A stretch of 39,395 nucleotides of DNA, from NCBI GenBank assembly GCA_012033205.1, contig JAAUSO010000055.1, positions 1 to 39,395 on the forward strand, in the 5' to 3' direction. The position numbers were made by a program, and so were the translations under genes. A model generated the notes under the pieces. The model saw nothing but the letters and a program-made list of their open reading frames with translations, did no database searches and was not told where the DNA came from. Shown here in pieces: positions 26,727 through 36,260 of this stretch. Origin of the DNA: Richelia sp. SL_2_1 (lineage in GTDB: Bacteria; Cyanobacteriota; Cyanobacteriia; Cyanobacteriales; Nostocaceae). Within the stretch, counting starts at the first letter, position 1. Each line of letters opens with the position of its first letter.

Positions 26727-26873
26727 TTATTAAAGGTTAAAGGTCAGAGGTTAAAGGTCAAAGGTTAGAGGTCAAAGGTTAAAGGTCAAAGGTTAAAGGT
26801 CGAAGGTTTAAGGTTAAAGGTCAAAATTCTTAACTCCTAACTCCTAACTCCTAACTCCTAACTCCTAACTCCT
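26727..26873. repeat. AGGTTAAAGGTC and CTCCTAA tandem repeats between scyA and scyB
   Basis: The gap is nearly all repeat. About fourteen AGGTTAA/AGGTCAA-type units span about 26730-26825, and CTCCTAA units span about 26833-26873. The array stops at the scyA stop codon. The spacing between these two co-operating genes is therefore likely to vary among strains. Confidence 0.8.
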
Positions 26874-28721
26874 TTAAATATTCGGGAATGATGCTTGTAC
26901 TTTTGGCTTGCTCTCAGAAGTCGATTTGATTCCTTGAGAAGCTAGACCTTTATTACGTCCTTTGGAAGGAGCTGGTCTATCTGGATCGATCAGAACATCT
27001 ATTACTATCGGACCTGTTGCTGCGATCGCCATTTCTAACGCTGCTGTAATTTCAGATTCTTTGGTAACGCGGATACCTCTGGCTCCCATTCCTCTGGCAA
27101 TCATTTCAAAATCTGTCTGAGGGATGATTGCATCTGCGCCGGTCATACCCAACATTTTCATGCCTTGATGACACATATTGTACCGAGCGTCATTGAGGAC
27201 AATCCATATTGCTGGAATCTGATATTTAACTGCCGTGCTGATTTCGTTGTTCATCAACATGGCTCCATCTCCCACAATGGCGACGGCTTTACCGTTACGA
27301 ACTTGGGCTGCACCGACAACTCCTGTGACAGCGTGTCCCATGGCTCCGACTCCGGTACTAACTCGATAACGATTGGTTTGAGCGAATCGCAATAGATTTG
27401 TTGACCAAGTAAAGGAATTACCGCATTCAGCCATTACAACCGCATCGCTACCCTCTACAATTACCTTTTGAATCGCTTCCATCAAAATCTCTGGTCTAAT
27501 GGGTGATTCTTGTCCAGGTTCCACTGGAGAATGTTCCGGCTTAGGTAATGATGAAGGTTGTAGGAATTTAACTCTATTCAATGCTTCGACATCGGTTTCT
27601 AGCTGACGCAACAATTGCTGTACAAAAGTTTTAATGTCCGACTGAATCCCCAATGTTTCTGCATGAGGATAAGCTACTCCCGGTACGCTGGGATCAATAT
27701 CAACATGAATAAAACCTTTTTCAGGAACCATTTCTTGATTCCAAAATGATGTCGGTTCGCTCAAACGACTTCCCAATACCAAAGTGCGGATGGGAACTTG
27801 TTCCTGCATATAGGTCATTACCGAACCGTGACCACCCAAACCTGTCACTCCAACGAATTGGGGATGGTTTTCGGGGAAAATTCCTTTACCCCTAGGTGAA
27901 CACATTACCGCTGCTCCGGTTTTTTCCGCAAGTTGGCGAATTTCGTCGGCTGCATCACGCGCCCCAAATCCCAACCAAATGGCAAATGTACCTTGTGAAA
28001 GTAGATCCGCAACCTTGGCGATCGCGTTTTCATCAGCTGCTACCAAAGAGCAGCTAACACCTTGGGCTGGTAATCTCACATCGTTCATAGCCATGTTCTG
28101 CACAGCGGTAGGTATGCTCAAGTGAGCTACATAGCCCCCAGGCTGAGAAAATCCCAAAGCAAGTTTACGAAATATTTGCGGTAATTGAGCAGCAGATTCT
28201 ACTGTGGTAGCATAATTAAACACTGTACCTGTAGTGAATATACCGCTACTAGGCAGAGTGTCGGTACTGGTTTCCTGAATTGCCCACCGTCCCCGTTGTG
28301 CCGCTGAGGTGCAAGCTGACAGCAAAATCACTTTTGCACCTTCGCCACGGGCAGCGAATAATCCGGTTAAGGCATTGGTTATACCAGGTCCTGCTGTGGT
28401 AAATACTACAGTAGGACTAGCGCTGGCAAAATAAGCTTCTGTTGCTGCAAATGCTGCTCCAGCCTCGTGGCGGAAGTTCAACACTTCTACACTACTGTTG
28501 GATAAAGCGCCCCACAGTGATGCCATAGCACCTCCGGAAACGCCGTAGGCGGATTTTATCCCTAACTTTTCAAACATTTGCGCTACCGCGTCAGCAACCG
28601 TCATATTCTCGTTGCTTTCGTCGATGCGTTTACTTGCAGATGCCTCTAGATAACTTTGATTAAGAACTTGCTTCGGCTGTAAACTCACAGGAGAAGATGT
28701 TCTAGTAAAATTTTTAACCAT
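26874..28721 (-). CDS. scyA: ScyA, ThDP-dependent acyloin-forming synthase
   Basis: ScyA couples indole-3-pyruvate and p-hydroxyphenylpyruvate in a thiamine-diphosphate-dependent acyloin reaction. It is homologous to acetolactate synthase large subunits. The 615-residue protein shows the three usual domains. The pyrimidine-binding part carries catalytic Glu at about 86 (FRHEAGAAFAA). A central Rossmann-like part includes MCSPRGKGIFPENH. The diphosphate-binding part has the ThDP motif from GDG at 484 to ND at 510-511. The first 39 residues form a variable extension before MTVADAVAQMFEKLG. It heads the minus-strand run and faces the divergent kinase gene across 1.39 kb. The GAGGGAG upstream is about 17 bases from the ATG, rather far for a ribosome site. 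Confidence 0.96.
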   Translation of the reverse strand: MVKNFTRTSSPVSLQPKQVLNQSYLEASASKRIDESNENMTVADAVAQMFEKLGIKSAYGVSGGAMASLWGALSNSSVEVLNFRHEAGAAFAATEAYFASASPTVVFTTAGPGITNALTGLFAARGEGAKVILLSACTSAAQRGRWAIQETSTDTLPSSGIFTTGTVFNYATTVESAAQLPQIFRKLALGFSQPGGYVAHLSIPTAVQNMAMNDVRLPAQGVSCSLVAADENAIAKVADLLSQGTFAIWLGFGARDAADEIRQLAEKTGAAVMCSPRGKGIFPENHPQFVGVTGLGGHGSVMTYMQEQVPIRTLVLGSRLSEPTSFWNQEMVPEKGFIHVDIDPSVPGVAYPHAETLGIQSDIKTFVQQLLRQLETDVEALNRVKFLQPSSLPKPEHSPVEPGQESPIRPEILMEAIQKVIVEGSDAVVMAECGNSFTWSTNLLRFAQTNRYRVSTGVGAMGHAVTGVVGAAQVRNGKAVAIVGDGAMLMNNEISTAVKYQIPAIWIVLNDARYNMCHQGMKMLGMTGADAIIPQTDFEMIARGMGARGIRVTKESEITAALEMAIAATGPIVIDVLIDPDRPAPSKGRNKGLASQGIKSTSESKPKVQASFPNI

Positions 28722-30109
28722 TATTTAAATATACGCTCCCTCAATGAGGTTCCGGTTTAACTAACTATTTACGACTTACGACTTCTTGGATGCTCTTCCA
28801 ATTACAGTCAAAACTTCTTATGGTTGTACTTCTGAACTATTTCCTTATAACTTCACACCCAGCTATACAAACACTGGGAATGGTTAATTACCACTTTTGC
28901 TGTCAATAAAAAAATTTTAACTGAAGAAGCAAAACAACCAAGACTGTGTGTTTATACAAGACAGAGTACATAAATCTTACAGATAGCTGCAATGAAAAAT
29001 CTTTTGATTGACTTGGCAATTCTTTTGTTTTCTTTACATTAATCCTTGATATCCCGGATTTATAGTGACTATTGATACTTAGTGTTTAGCGAAAAATATG
29101 TGTATATAGTGAAATTAAAAGCATTTTTTAGCACATGGAAACAGCTTTTTCTCGTAAAATACGGTTTTTAAGTAGTTCAAAATACTTAGAACAATCAAAA
29201 GCATACTTACAATGATTGAGTATTACATAGTATCAACCGTGACAAAAACTCTTGAATCCGCAAAAAAAACCTTAATATAACTTAATCTATCTCTAAGGAT
29301 AGATGCGGATATATTTTCAGTAACAATTCAGCGATAATTCTAATCTGCAAATATTTCTAGTGATAGATGCTCTGGGAATCAGCTTTATAGTTAAATCTTT
29401 GAAAGAATAATGAGAGAATAAACTAACTGGTCAAAATAAATTAGCCACTATTTATCACAAAGAGGTCAAAATTATTTCTATATAATACCCGAATAACTCC
29501 GTAATTTTGGCATTTTTATCACCATATCCACTCTATTTTATACTTGCTTTTCCGTGAATGCTATTTGTTTCTACGCTGCAACTAAGTTTCAACATTATGC
29601 CGGTAATGCTTTCATTTAAGTAGTACAATAAGGCTTGTTAACACAAAAAAAGAGTTTATTTTTGTCCTTATCTAATCTGCTCTTGGGCAATTTTAAAATA
29701 TTGCACTACCTTCTATTCTGGTTGTTTTTAAGAGCTTGTTTGTTTATTATTCATAATATATTAGTTTGATTGCAATCAGCTTATTTGTGAATAGCTAAAT
29801 AATTCAGTGGCTAATTTAAATGTAACTAATTATACGCAAAAGTCGATATTTGAAATCTTAAGGATAAAAACATAATTTTTTTTGTAAAGTTATATTAATT
29901 TCTTAATTTTTTTGATAAGTTATTTAAAGTAAAAATATTTAGTAAACTTATCGCCAAACAATTTTATGTCTAAAAAACTAAGTAATAATGCTTATCAATG
30001 CTAAAAACTTATCCAGGGATAACTTAGAATTGCTCAAACTTGATGACAACCTTTCGGGGATAGGGATTAAACCTTTAAAGGCTGGAACCAGTACAAGCAG
30101 GAAGTAACT
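28722..30109. promoter_or_regulatory. Divergent intergenic region between scyA and the kinase gene
   Basis: This 1388-base AT-rich stretch separates scyA (minus) from the sensor kinase (plus), so promoters for both must lie here or nearby. No gene is supported. Visible but unproven features are a 7-bp inverted repeat ATCTATC/GATAGAT (29285-29304) and a direct repeat GATAGATGC at 29298-29306 and 29362-29370. It is unusually free of the tandem repeats that fill the other gaps, which would fit a conserved control region. The AraC-type regulator encoded next door is the natural candidate to bind here. Confidence 0.5.
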
Positions 30110-32082
30110 TTGAACAAAACTACTATGATTATCGAACCTAACTCTAGATTCAGATTGGAACTGCAAGAAGAGTTAAAATTAGCTCAAGTACTAATTAATC
30201 ATGCGAAGGATGCTGCTTTTTGCCTAGAAGAAAATGCGGAGTTTATTTACGTTAACAATGCTACTTGTTCGCTTTTCGGGTATTCCCGTTCGGAAATGCT
30301 TTCGATGACGTTACAACAAGTGAATGTGAATTGGGAACAACACAAATGGCTAGAACAATGGGAATTACTCAAACAACAAGGTTCGCTCAGCTTTAAAAGT
30401 TGCTATCGGAACAAAGCAGGTAAAGTATTTCCCGTTGAAATTAGTTTTGTGATGGAAGAATTGCAAGGAAAGCTGATTTGCTGTGGTTATGCTTCGGAGT
30501 TACGCAGCGAATTATTGCCGCAATTCACGATAGAATCTCCCAATATTCAATCAAATATTGAAAATGATGTCCAGCAAAAAATCATTGAATATCAGAAAAC
30601 AGATAACGAATTACAAAACTCTCTATCCTTATTAACTTCAACTTTAGAGTGTGCCGCAAATGGCATACTTGCAATCACCTTTGAAGGAGAGATACTTTAC
30701 TACAATCAAAAATTCATCGATATGTGGCATCTTCCATCTGATGTGAGAATGTCAAGGAACTGTAGTAAAGCCAAAGCTTTTTTTGAAAGTCAAGTCAAAG
30801 ACGTAGAAATATTTCGTTCGCATATTTGGGAATTTCCCACAGAGTCCCATGCCGAGACTTATGATTTGCTAGAGTTAAAAGATGGCAGAATATTTGCACA
30901 TTATTCAGAACCTTATAGATTAATGGTAGTATTATTGGTAGAGTGTGGAGTATCTGGGATATTACCGAGTCAAGGCAAACAGAACAAGCTCTCAAATTGA
31001 ATGAAGCAAGATTCCGGACTTTAGCTCAAAATACGGAAGCTGGTATTTTTTTAATTCAGGAGAATCACATTTGTTATGCAAATCCAGCCGCAGAAATGCT
31101 TACAGGCTATTCGATTCAAGAATTAGTTGATAATAACTTTGATTTTGAGCAAATAGTTCGAGTCAAACAGTGCAGACAGGTACGCGAGCAAGATGGAGTA
31201 GCGAGTTGTCGATACCAAGAAATCCAAATCTTGACAAAACAAGGTATTTTGTGCTGGTTAGCTTGCACCATAGAACAACTCGATGGAGTACTTGACTTTG
31301 CTGGAAAGCGAGTCAAAATGATTACAGCGATCGATATTACCGATTATAAGCAAGCCGAATCAGAACTTCGTCAAACATTAGAACAAGCAAGAAAATTAAG
31401 CGAACTCAGACAGCGTTTTGTTTCGATGCTTTGCCATCAGTTTCGTACTCCCCTCAACGTTGTTTCTTTCTCATCTGATTTGCTTACACGCAATTTTCAC
31501 CAATGGAGTGACGAGAAAAACCATTCTTATCTCGACTTAATAAAAGATGCTGTAGAGCAAATTAGCGAATTGCTTGATGAAATTTTGTTATTTGGTAAAG
31601 CTGAAGCTGATAAATTAAAGTGCGAGCCAAGACCATTAGATTTGAAGCAATTCTGTCGAGACATTATAGCACAAATGCATTTGGCATCAGGCAAGCAAAA
31701 AGTAATTAACTTTATCAGCGATGGTGAATGTCTCAGCGTTAGTGTAGACCCTAAATTATTGCACCATATTTTAACAAACTTGATTTCTAATGCTCTTAAA
31801 TACTCCGTGGGTAAGACTCCCGTAACTTTAGAACTTATGTGTAGAGAGGATAATGTGGTTTTTATGATTAAAGATCAAGGAATTGGGATTCCATCTGTAG
31901 ATCAGCAACAAATATTTGAGCCTTTTTATCGAGGCAGCAATATTGACAGTATACCTGGTACCGGCTTGGGTTTATCGATTGTCAAAACTCTTGCAGATTT
32001 ACACGGATGCGAAATTTCTTTGTCAAGTGAAGTGGGTGTTGGAACTACTTTTACTCTCAAAGTCCCATTAAACAAGCATTGA
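30110..32082 (+). pseudogene. PAS-domain sensor histidine kinase of the scytonemin locus, frameshifted
   Basis: Two overlapping frames (30110-31000 and 30943-32082) encode one cytoplasmic kinase of 657 residues once a base is restored. The first PAS domain is at about residues 24-130, the second at about 172-285, and a third at about 300-415. A HisKA domain follows with phospho-acceptor His at about 443 (MLCHQFRTPL), then a HATPase domain with NLISNALKYS, DQGIGIP and GTGLGLSIVK. The shift lies at 30920-30923: TTAAT read as TTAAAT would give RLNGSIIGRVWSIWDITE, the standard end of a PAS domain. A TTG start with AGGAAG five bases upstream fits, and an ATG lies at 30125. No membrane span is seen. 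Its position matches the kinase next to scyA in N. punctiforme (NpF1277, as I recall). Confidence 0.88.
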
Positions 32083-32084
32083 AT

Positions 32085-32165
32085 TTGAAGTTTAATTTGA
32101 AGTTTAATTTGAAATTTTATTTTATTTAATTTTATTTAATTTTATTTTATTTTAAGTTGAATTTA
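32085..32165. repeat. AT-rich tandem repeats after the kinase gene
   Basis: The first part repeats AATTTGAAGTTT about three times and the second repeats TTTTATTTAA/TTTTATT units. They lie in the 265-base gap before the response regulator gene. Confidence 0.65.
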
Positions 32166-32347
32166 AAAGCGATCGTTCTCCACATAAAATATAAAATTTT
32201 TGATCGTTGCTTAATAACTAAATTTGAATATTTGTTTTATCGCTAACCAGTCATATATAGCCAATCAATTCCCATAAATATTAGATTCCCTTTGTACTCG
32301 GCATTTAGTTTCAGTTGTTAATTCCTTCATTATTGTAAATAACCATC

Positions 32348-33172
32348 ATGGATGTAATTTCAAAAAAAATTCTCGTCATTGAAGATGATACTCGTACCCG
32401 TAATATGTATTTAGATGGTCTTGAAACAGAAGGTTTTGAGATGATTAGTGCTAAAAATGGTACTGCCGGAATTAGAGAAGCTCTTTTTCATTTACCCGAC
32501 CTAATAATTTGTGATATCCTAATGCCAGATATGGATGGCTACACCGTTTTAGAAAAACTCCGCCAAAATCCACTTACATCAATTATTCCCTTTATTTTTC
32601 TGACTGGTAGGGGTAGTAAAGAAGATTTCCGTAGAGGTATGGAGTCTGGTGCTGATGACTATCTAACTAAACCTGCGACATTAGAACAATTGTTAAGAGC
32701 TATCGCCACTAGGCTAGAGAGAAAACAGACCTTATTTAGTTATTGCTACTCCAAGTATAATAATATTTCACCATCGCGACTCAATGAAACCGCAGCATCA
32801 GAGGAAGAACAATCGATTTTTCCTGTTGTTCCTCAGTTAAAAGAAGTTTTTGATTTTATTGAAGCCAACTATCATCAAGGAATCACCTTAAGCGATGTCG
32901 CTGATGCAGTTGGTTATTCTGCGGCATATCTAACTAATAGAGTCGCAAAAATCACCGGAGAAACAGTAAACTGTTGGATTGTCAAGCGTCGAATGGCAGC
33001 TGCACGTAGCTTACTCAAAAATACTAGCCAAAACATCGAAGAAATTGCGACAACTGTTGGTTATCAAAATGCCTGTCATTTTTCCCGACAATTTCGCCAA
33101 CACCATGATATACCTCCCCAAAGCTGGAGGAAAAAGCATCAACTCATTGAACGCTACCCGATGGAAGTATAG
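32348..33172 (+). CDS. Response regulator with AraC-type DNA-binding domain
   Basis: The 274-residue protein has an N-terminal receiver domain (about residues 6-125) with the acidic pair at Asp13-Asp14, phospho-acceptor Asp56 (LIICDILMPDMDG), Thr86 and Lys108 (YLTKPA). The C-terminal AraC/XylS domain (about 170-267) has two helix-turn-helix segments, around TLSDVADAVGYSAAYLTNRV and IEEIATTVGYQNACHFSRQF. It follows the PAS kinase in the same direction, as the NpF1277/NpF1278 pair does beside scyA in N. punctiforme. It probably activates the scytonemin genes, for example in response to UV-A. The gene is intact, although its presumed kinase is not. Confidence 0.93.
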   Translation: MDVISKKILVIEDDTRTRNMYLDGLETEGFEMISAKNGTAGIREALFHLPDLIICDILMPDMDGYTVLEKLRQNPLTSIIPFIFLTGRGSKEDFRRGMESGADDYLTKPATLEQLLRAIATRLERKQTLFSYCYSKYNNISPSRLNETAASEEEQSIFPVVPQLKEVFDFIEANYHQGITLSDVADAVGYSAAYLTNRVAKITGETVNCWIVKRRMAAARSLLKNTSQNIEEIATTVGYQNACHFSRQFRQHHDIPPQSWRKKHQLIERYPMEV

Positions 33173-33216
33173 CACTCCATCACATTAATTATGAGAAGTT
33201 ATTTATTCGTCGTAGT

Positions 33217-33233
33217 GGGAGCGTCTCGCTCCC
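33217..33233 (+). repeat. GGGAGCG hairpin after the response regulator
   Basis: A 7-bp inverted repeat GGGAGCG-TCT-CGCTCCC lies 45 bases after the stop codon. No T-run follows, so it is not a classical terminator. Similar GGGAGCGTCTCGCTCCC motifs look like another member of the dispersed palindromes. Confidence 0.5.
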
Positions 33234-33285
33234 TAGTGATAAGCTATTGTGCATTTAAATCATATAACCTAAATTATTCTAATTC

Positions 33286-33335
33286 TTGTAGTGCCGGCAT
33301 CCTGCCCGCTAGAAAAATACAAATTAAATGCGCGA
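33286..33335. repeat. Dispersed element, second copy (inverted)
   Basis: Bases 33304-33335 are the reverse complement of 15407-15438 with one mismatch. The adjoining GTAGTGCCGGCA corresponds in position to the TGCGGGTT...CACTAC end of the other copy, but with a diverged loop. Confidence 0.7.
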
Positions 33336-33458
33336 CAACTTAACAAGCAAACGACAAATTCTTATTCATAACACCGCAGACACCTGAAGTGAAGTTGCTG
33401 CACGATATAGTTATTTAGCTTTTGGCTTTGCAGGATTATGTGTCATCTCACAAACCTT

Positions 33459-33488
33459 GTAGAGACGCTCATAGTATCGCGTCTCTAC
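33459..33488. repeat. GTAGAGACGC hairpin
   Basis: The arms GTAGAGACGC and GCGTCTCTAC enclose ten bases. It belongs to the GTAGAGACG palindrome family seen six times in the window, always between genes. Confidence 0.7.
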
Positions 33489-34469
33489 ATTTTTAATTCA
33501 TACCACGATTCAGGAACACCTAGCTTTTTTATACTTGCATTTGTACGTATTTTTTTGTATTTACCTGAGAATATTTAGGTATAATTCTTGATAACTTAAT
33601 CAAAACTTTATCAAAACGTCATTAAATTAAAATAAATTTGATTATTTTGTTCAGTAAAAAGATATATGTTATACGTAAATGTAGATAATCCTGATTAAAA
33701 TTTATATTATGACAAGATAAAAAAAGTCGAGGTAAAAGATATTTTAATAAGTAGGACAACTAAAATAGCATTTTACAAAAGTTGAGTTCATTAAAGCCTG
33801 TTTAATAATTAATGCTTAACTTTAGAACAGTTGTCTATATTAAGAGGTGACATTTTTAATCAAAAAACGATTTACTATGTAAGTGAAAAATTGATTAATA
33901 CAAAGTAATTCATAGTTATTTAAGCTATCAAGTTGATATACAAGTTTTTCGACAATTATCTGGATTATTAACCCACTTAATCAATTATTCCTCATCAAAA
34001 ATCAACTTGTTTTTCATTGATGTGATATCTTTTACAGGTCTTTTTGCATCTGTGATTATACTCCCTAAAAAGAAAATCTGTTATGTGCTGTAGAACTGAA
34101 ACTAATTGGTTTTTATCATCCTCTGAAATAGAGGAATCCAGTTTGATTGTTGAATAAAATTAATGGGATTACCCCTCGGTATGATTTTGCTATGATAGAA
34201 AACTCTCTGCAATCAATCCTTCAATTCGTAAACTATACAAGTCGGGTTTTTATCAAATTTGTCAGCTTGTTACAGATACTGATTCTCAAATAAATAATTT
34301 TATTTTGTTTTGGAAAATAATAATTTAAGCTTATTGATTTATTGATTAGACAAATAATTGCTAAAAATCAATTAACATCTTGCTTGATAAAATTAATCAC
34401 CAAATTGATAAAAACAAACTAAACTAGCAGTAAAATCTTCAAAACCTCAAATCCTCCAACTATATAGTC

Positions 34470-35186
34470 ATGAAAAAATCCCATTTAAAAATGAATCGTC
34501 TGCAAGAAGTTTTAGTTACTGGTTTAATCGGAGAACTTCCTGCGATTGCTTTAGGACCAAAATTAAGAAAGTTAATATATCCAACTATATTAGCTCAAAT
34601 GGGTAAATCAGTATACATCCAAAATGATGTTGAACTTTTAGGTGCTTGCAATATAAAACTTGGGAGTGGAGTACATCTTTTTAAAGGAGTTCGTATAGAT
34701 GGTTTGGGGCATAAAAATAATCAGATTATTTTAGAAGAAGGAGTTGCTGTTGAACGTAACGTTGACATTGGTGCTTTAGACAACACACAAGTATATATTG
34801 ACAAAGGTACATTTATTGGTGTAGGTGTTTGTATTGCTGGACCAGGAAACATTAAGATTGGTAAACGTTGTTTAATTGCAGCTCATACTGGAATCTTTGG
34901 TAATAACCATATCTATACAGATCCATTAAAATGCATTGCTGATCAAGGAGTGATTCGTAAAGGAATTACCATCGAAGATGATTGCTGGTTGGGACATAAT
35001 GTCACGGTAACAGATGGAGTAACTATTGGTAAAGGTAGTGTTATTGGTGCGGGTGCAGTAGTTACTAAAGATATTCCTGCTTATTCAATAGCTGTGGGTA
35101 TACCAGCGCGAGTGATTAAAACTCGTCTTCCCGAAGAATCCATAAATCCTCAAGAGTTGCAAGTAATGTCAGCTAATTCTAGATAA
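34470..35186 (+). CDS. Hexapeptide-repeat acyltransferase (first of a tandem pair)
   Basis: The 238-residue protein has a short N-terminal helical part followed by a left-handed beta-helix of hexapeptide repeats, for example IKLGSGVHLFKGV, VAVERNVDIGA, IGKRCLIAAHTG and IGKGSVIGAGAVVTKDIPAYS. It ends in the common IAVGIPARVIK. Such proteins are O- or N-acetyltransferases acting on sugars or amino acids; WcaF-like and serine acetyltransferase-like members share this end. The substrate cannot be read from the sequence. It is about half identical to the next gene, so the pair probably arose by tandem duplication. A link to sheath polysaccharide is only a guess from the neighbourhood. Confidence 0.85.
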   Translation: MKKSHLKMNRLQEVLVTGLIGELPAIALGPKLRKLIYPTILAQMGKSVYIQNDVELLGACNIKLGSGVHLFKGVRIDGLGHKNNQIILEEGVAVERNVDIGALDNTQVYIDKGTFIGVGVCIAGPGNIKIGKRCLIAAHTGIFGNNHIYTDPLKCIADQGVIRKGITIEDDCWLGHNVTVTDGVTIGKGSVIGAGAVVTKDIPAYSIAVGIPARVIKTRLPEESINPQELQVMSANSR

Positions 35187-35292
35187 AATCGCGACTCAGC
35201 TAGGGACAACTTCTAATTTTATCGCCACAGAGTAAGTTTTGAAATTAGTTCGAGTATTTCAGCTTTTTTACACAAATCAGGGAAATATAATT

Positions 35293-35988
35293 ATGAATAG
35301 TAAACAAATTGGATCAAAATTAAAGCGGTTAGAAGAAATAGTTCTAACTGTTTTATTAGCAAATATTCCTACAAAATTTATTGGTTCGAGATTACGAACT
35401 TTTTTTTATCGCAGTATTTTTAGAAGCTTGGGTAAACAAGTTTATTTACAAGATAGCGTTGAATTTATAAATACTAATTGTATAGAAATTGGCAATGGAG
35501 TGCAAATATTACGAGGTGCAAATATCAATGCTATAGGACATCCTAACAATAAAATTTCTATTGGTGATGGGGTACAAATTCAACAGGGTGTTGATATTAG
35601 AGCATTGAATGATACTCATATCAAAATTGAACAAGACACATTTATCGGTCCTTATGTTTGTATTGCTGGACCAGGAAATATTAAAATCGGTAAAAATTGT
35701 TTAATTGCAGCCCATTCGGGATTATTTGCTAATAACCATAATTTTACAGACCCATTTGAATATATTGCCAAACAAGGCATTACTAGTAAAGGAATTGTAA
35801 TTGAAGATGACTGCTGGCTCGGACATAATGTAACGGTAATAGATGGAGTAACCATCGGTAAAGGCTGCGTGATTGGTGCTGGTTCTGTGGTAACAAAAGA
35901 TATTCCTCCTTATTCCATAGCCGTAGGTACTCCAGCAAAAGTTGTCAAAAGCCGTCTTCAAGATAAGGAATTGGTCAATTTGAACTGA
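35293..35988 (+). CDS. Hexapeptide-repeat acyltransferase (second of a tandem pair)
   Basis: The protein is a close paralogue of the preceding gene, with matching segments FIGPYVCIAGPGNIKIGKN, CLIAAHSGLFANNHNFTDP, EDDCWLGHNVTVIDGVTIGK and IPPYSIAVGTPAKVVKSR. The frame is open from 35239, but alignment with the paralogue and an AGGGAA about nine bases upstream support the ATG at 35293 (MNSKQIGSKLKRLEEIVL), giving 231 residues. The predicted product is a left-handed beta-helix acyltransferase, probably trimeric in the active form, as in the family. The two genes are about 106 bases apart and may share a transcript. The substrate is unknown. Confidence 0.85.
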   Translation: MNSKQIGSKLKRLEEIVLTVLLANIPTKFIGSRLRTFFYRSIFRSLGKQVYLQDSVEFINTNCIEIGNGVQILRGANINAIGHPNNKISIGDGVQIQQGVDIRALNDTHIKIEQDTFIGPYVCIAGPGNIKIGKNCLIAAHSGLFANNHNFTDPFEYIAKQGITSKGIVIEDDCWLGHNVTVIDGVTIGKGCVIGAGSVVTKDIPPYSIAVGTPAKVVKSRLQDKELVNLN

Positions 35989-36260
35989 GGTGGGGAGAAG
36001 CTCTAACCATTCAGAATTCGGTTAACTCTTAGGAAAGCCAACATCTTTCCCCAAGAAACATATTTATTTAAATCAACGTCGAAAAACAACAAAGCCGCCT
36101 ACTGAAGTGCCAAACTTCGATCTGAGAAAATAATTGTAGGGTATCTATCATTTATGTCCTCCAAAAATGGGTCTATTTTGGGTAATATAAAGAAGTTATC
36201 TTTTCTGCAACAGCAGATACTAAAAAGAACTTTTTCGATTAGCCCTGTGGAGAAATTGCT

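Larger units (their letters stand above)
33173..34469. other. Long AT-rich intergenic region with dispersed elements
   Basis: No gene is supported in these 1297 bases. The first 320 bases hold three repeat elements: a small hairpin GGGAGCG/CGCTCCC (33217-33233), the element shared with 15407-15454 (33286-33335), and a GTAGAGACGC hairpin (33459-33488). The hairpins lie soon after the response regulator stop and could end its transcript. From about 33540 the sequence is plain AT-rich DNA and may contain the promoter of the acyltransferase genes. Confidence 0.5.

Noticed and set aside
29978-30166. A minus-strand 62-codon frame overlapping the kinase start
   Set aside because: It is a shadow of the kinase gene, whose PAS-domain frame and ribosome site are convincing.
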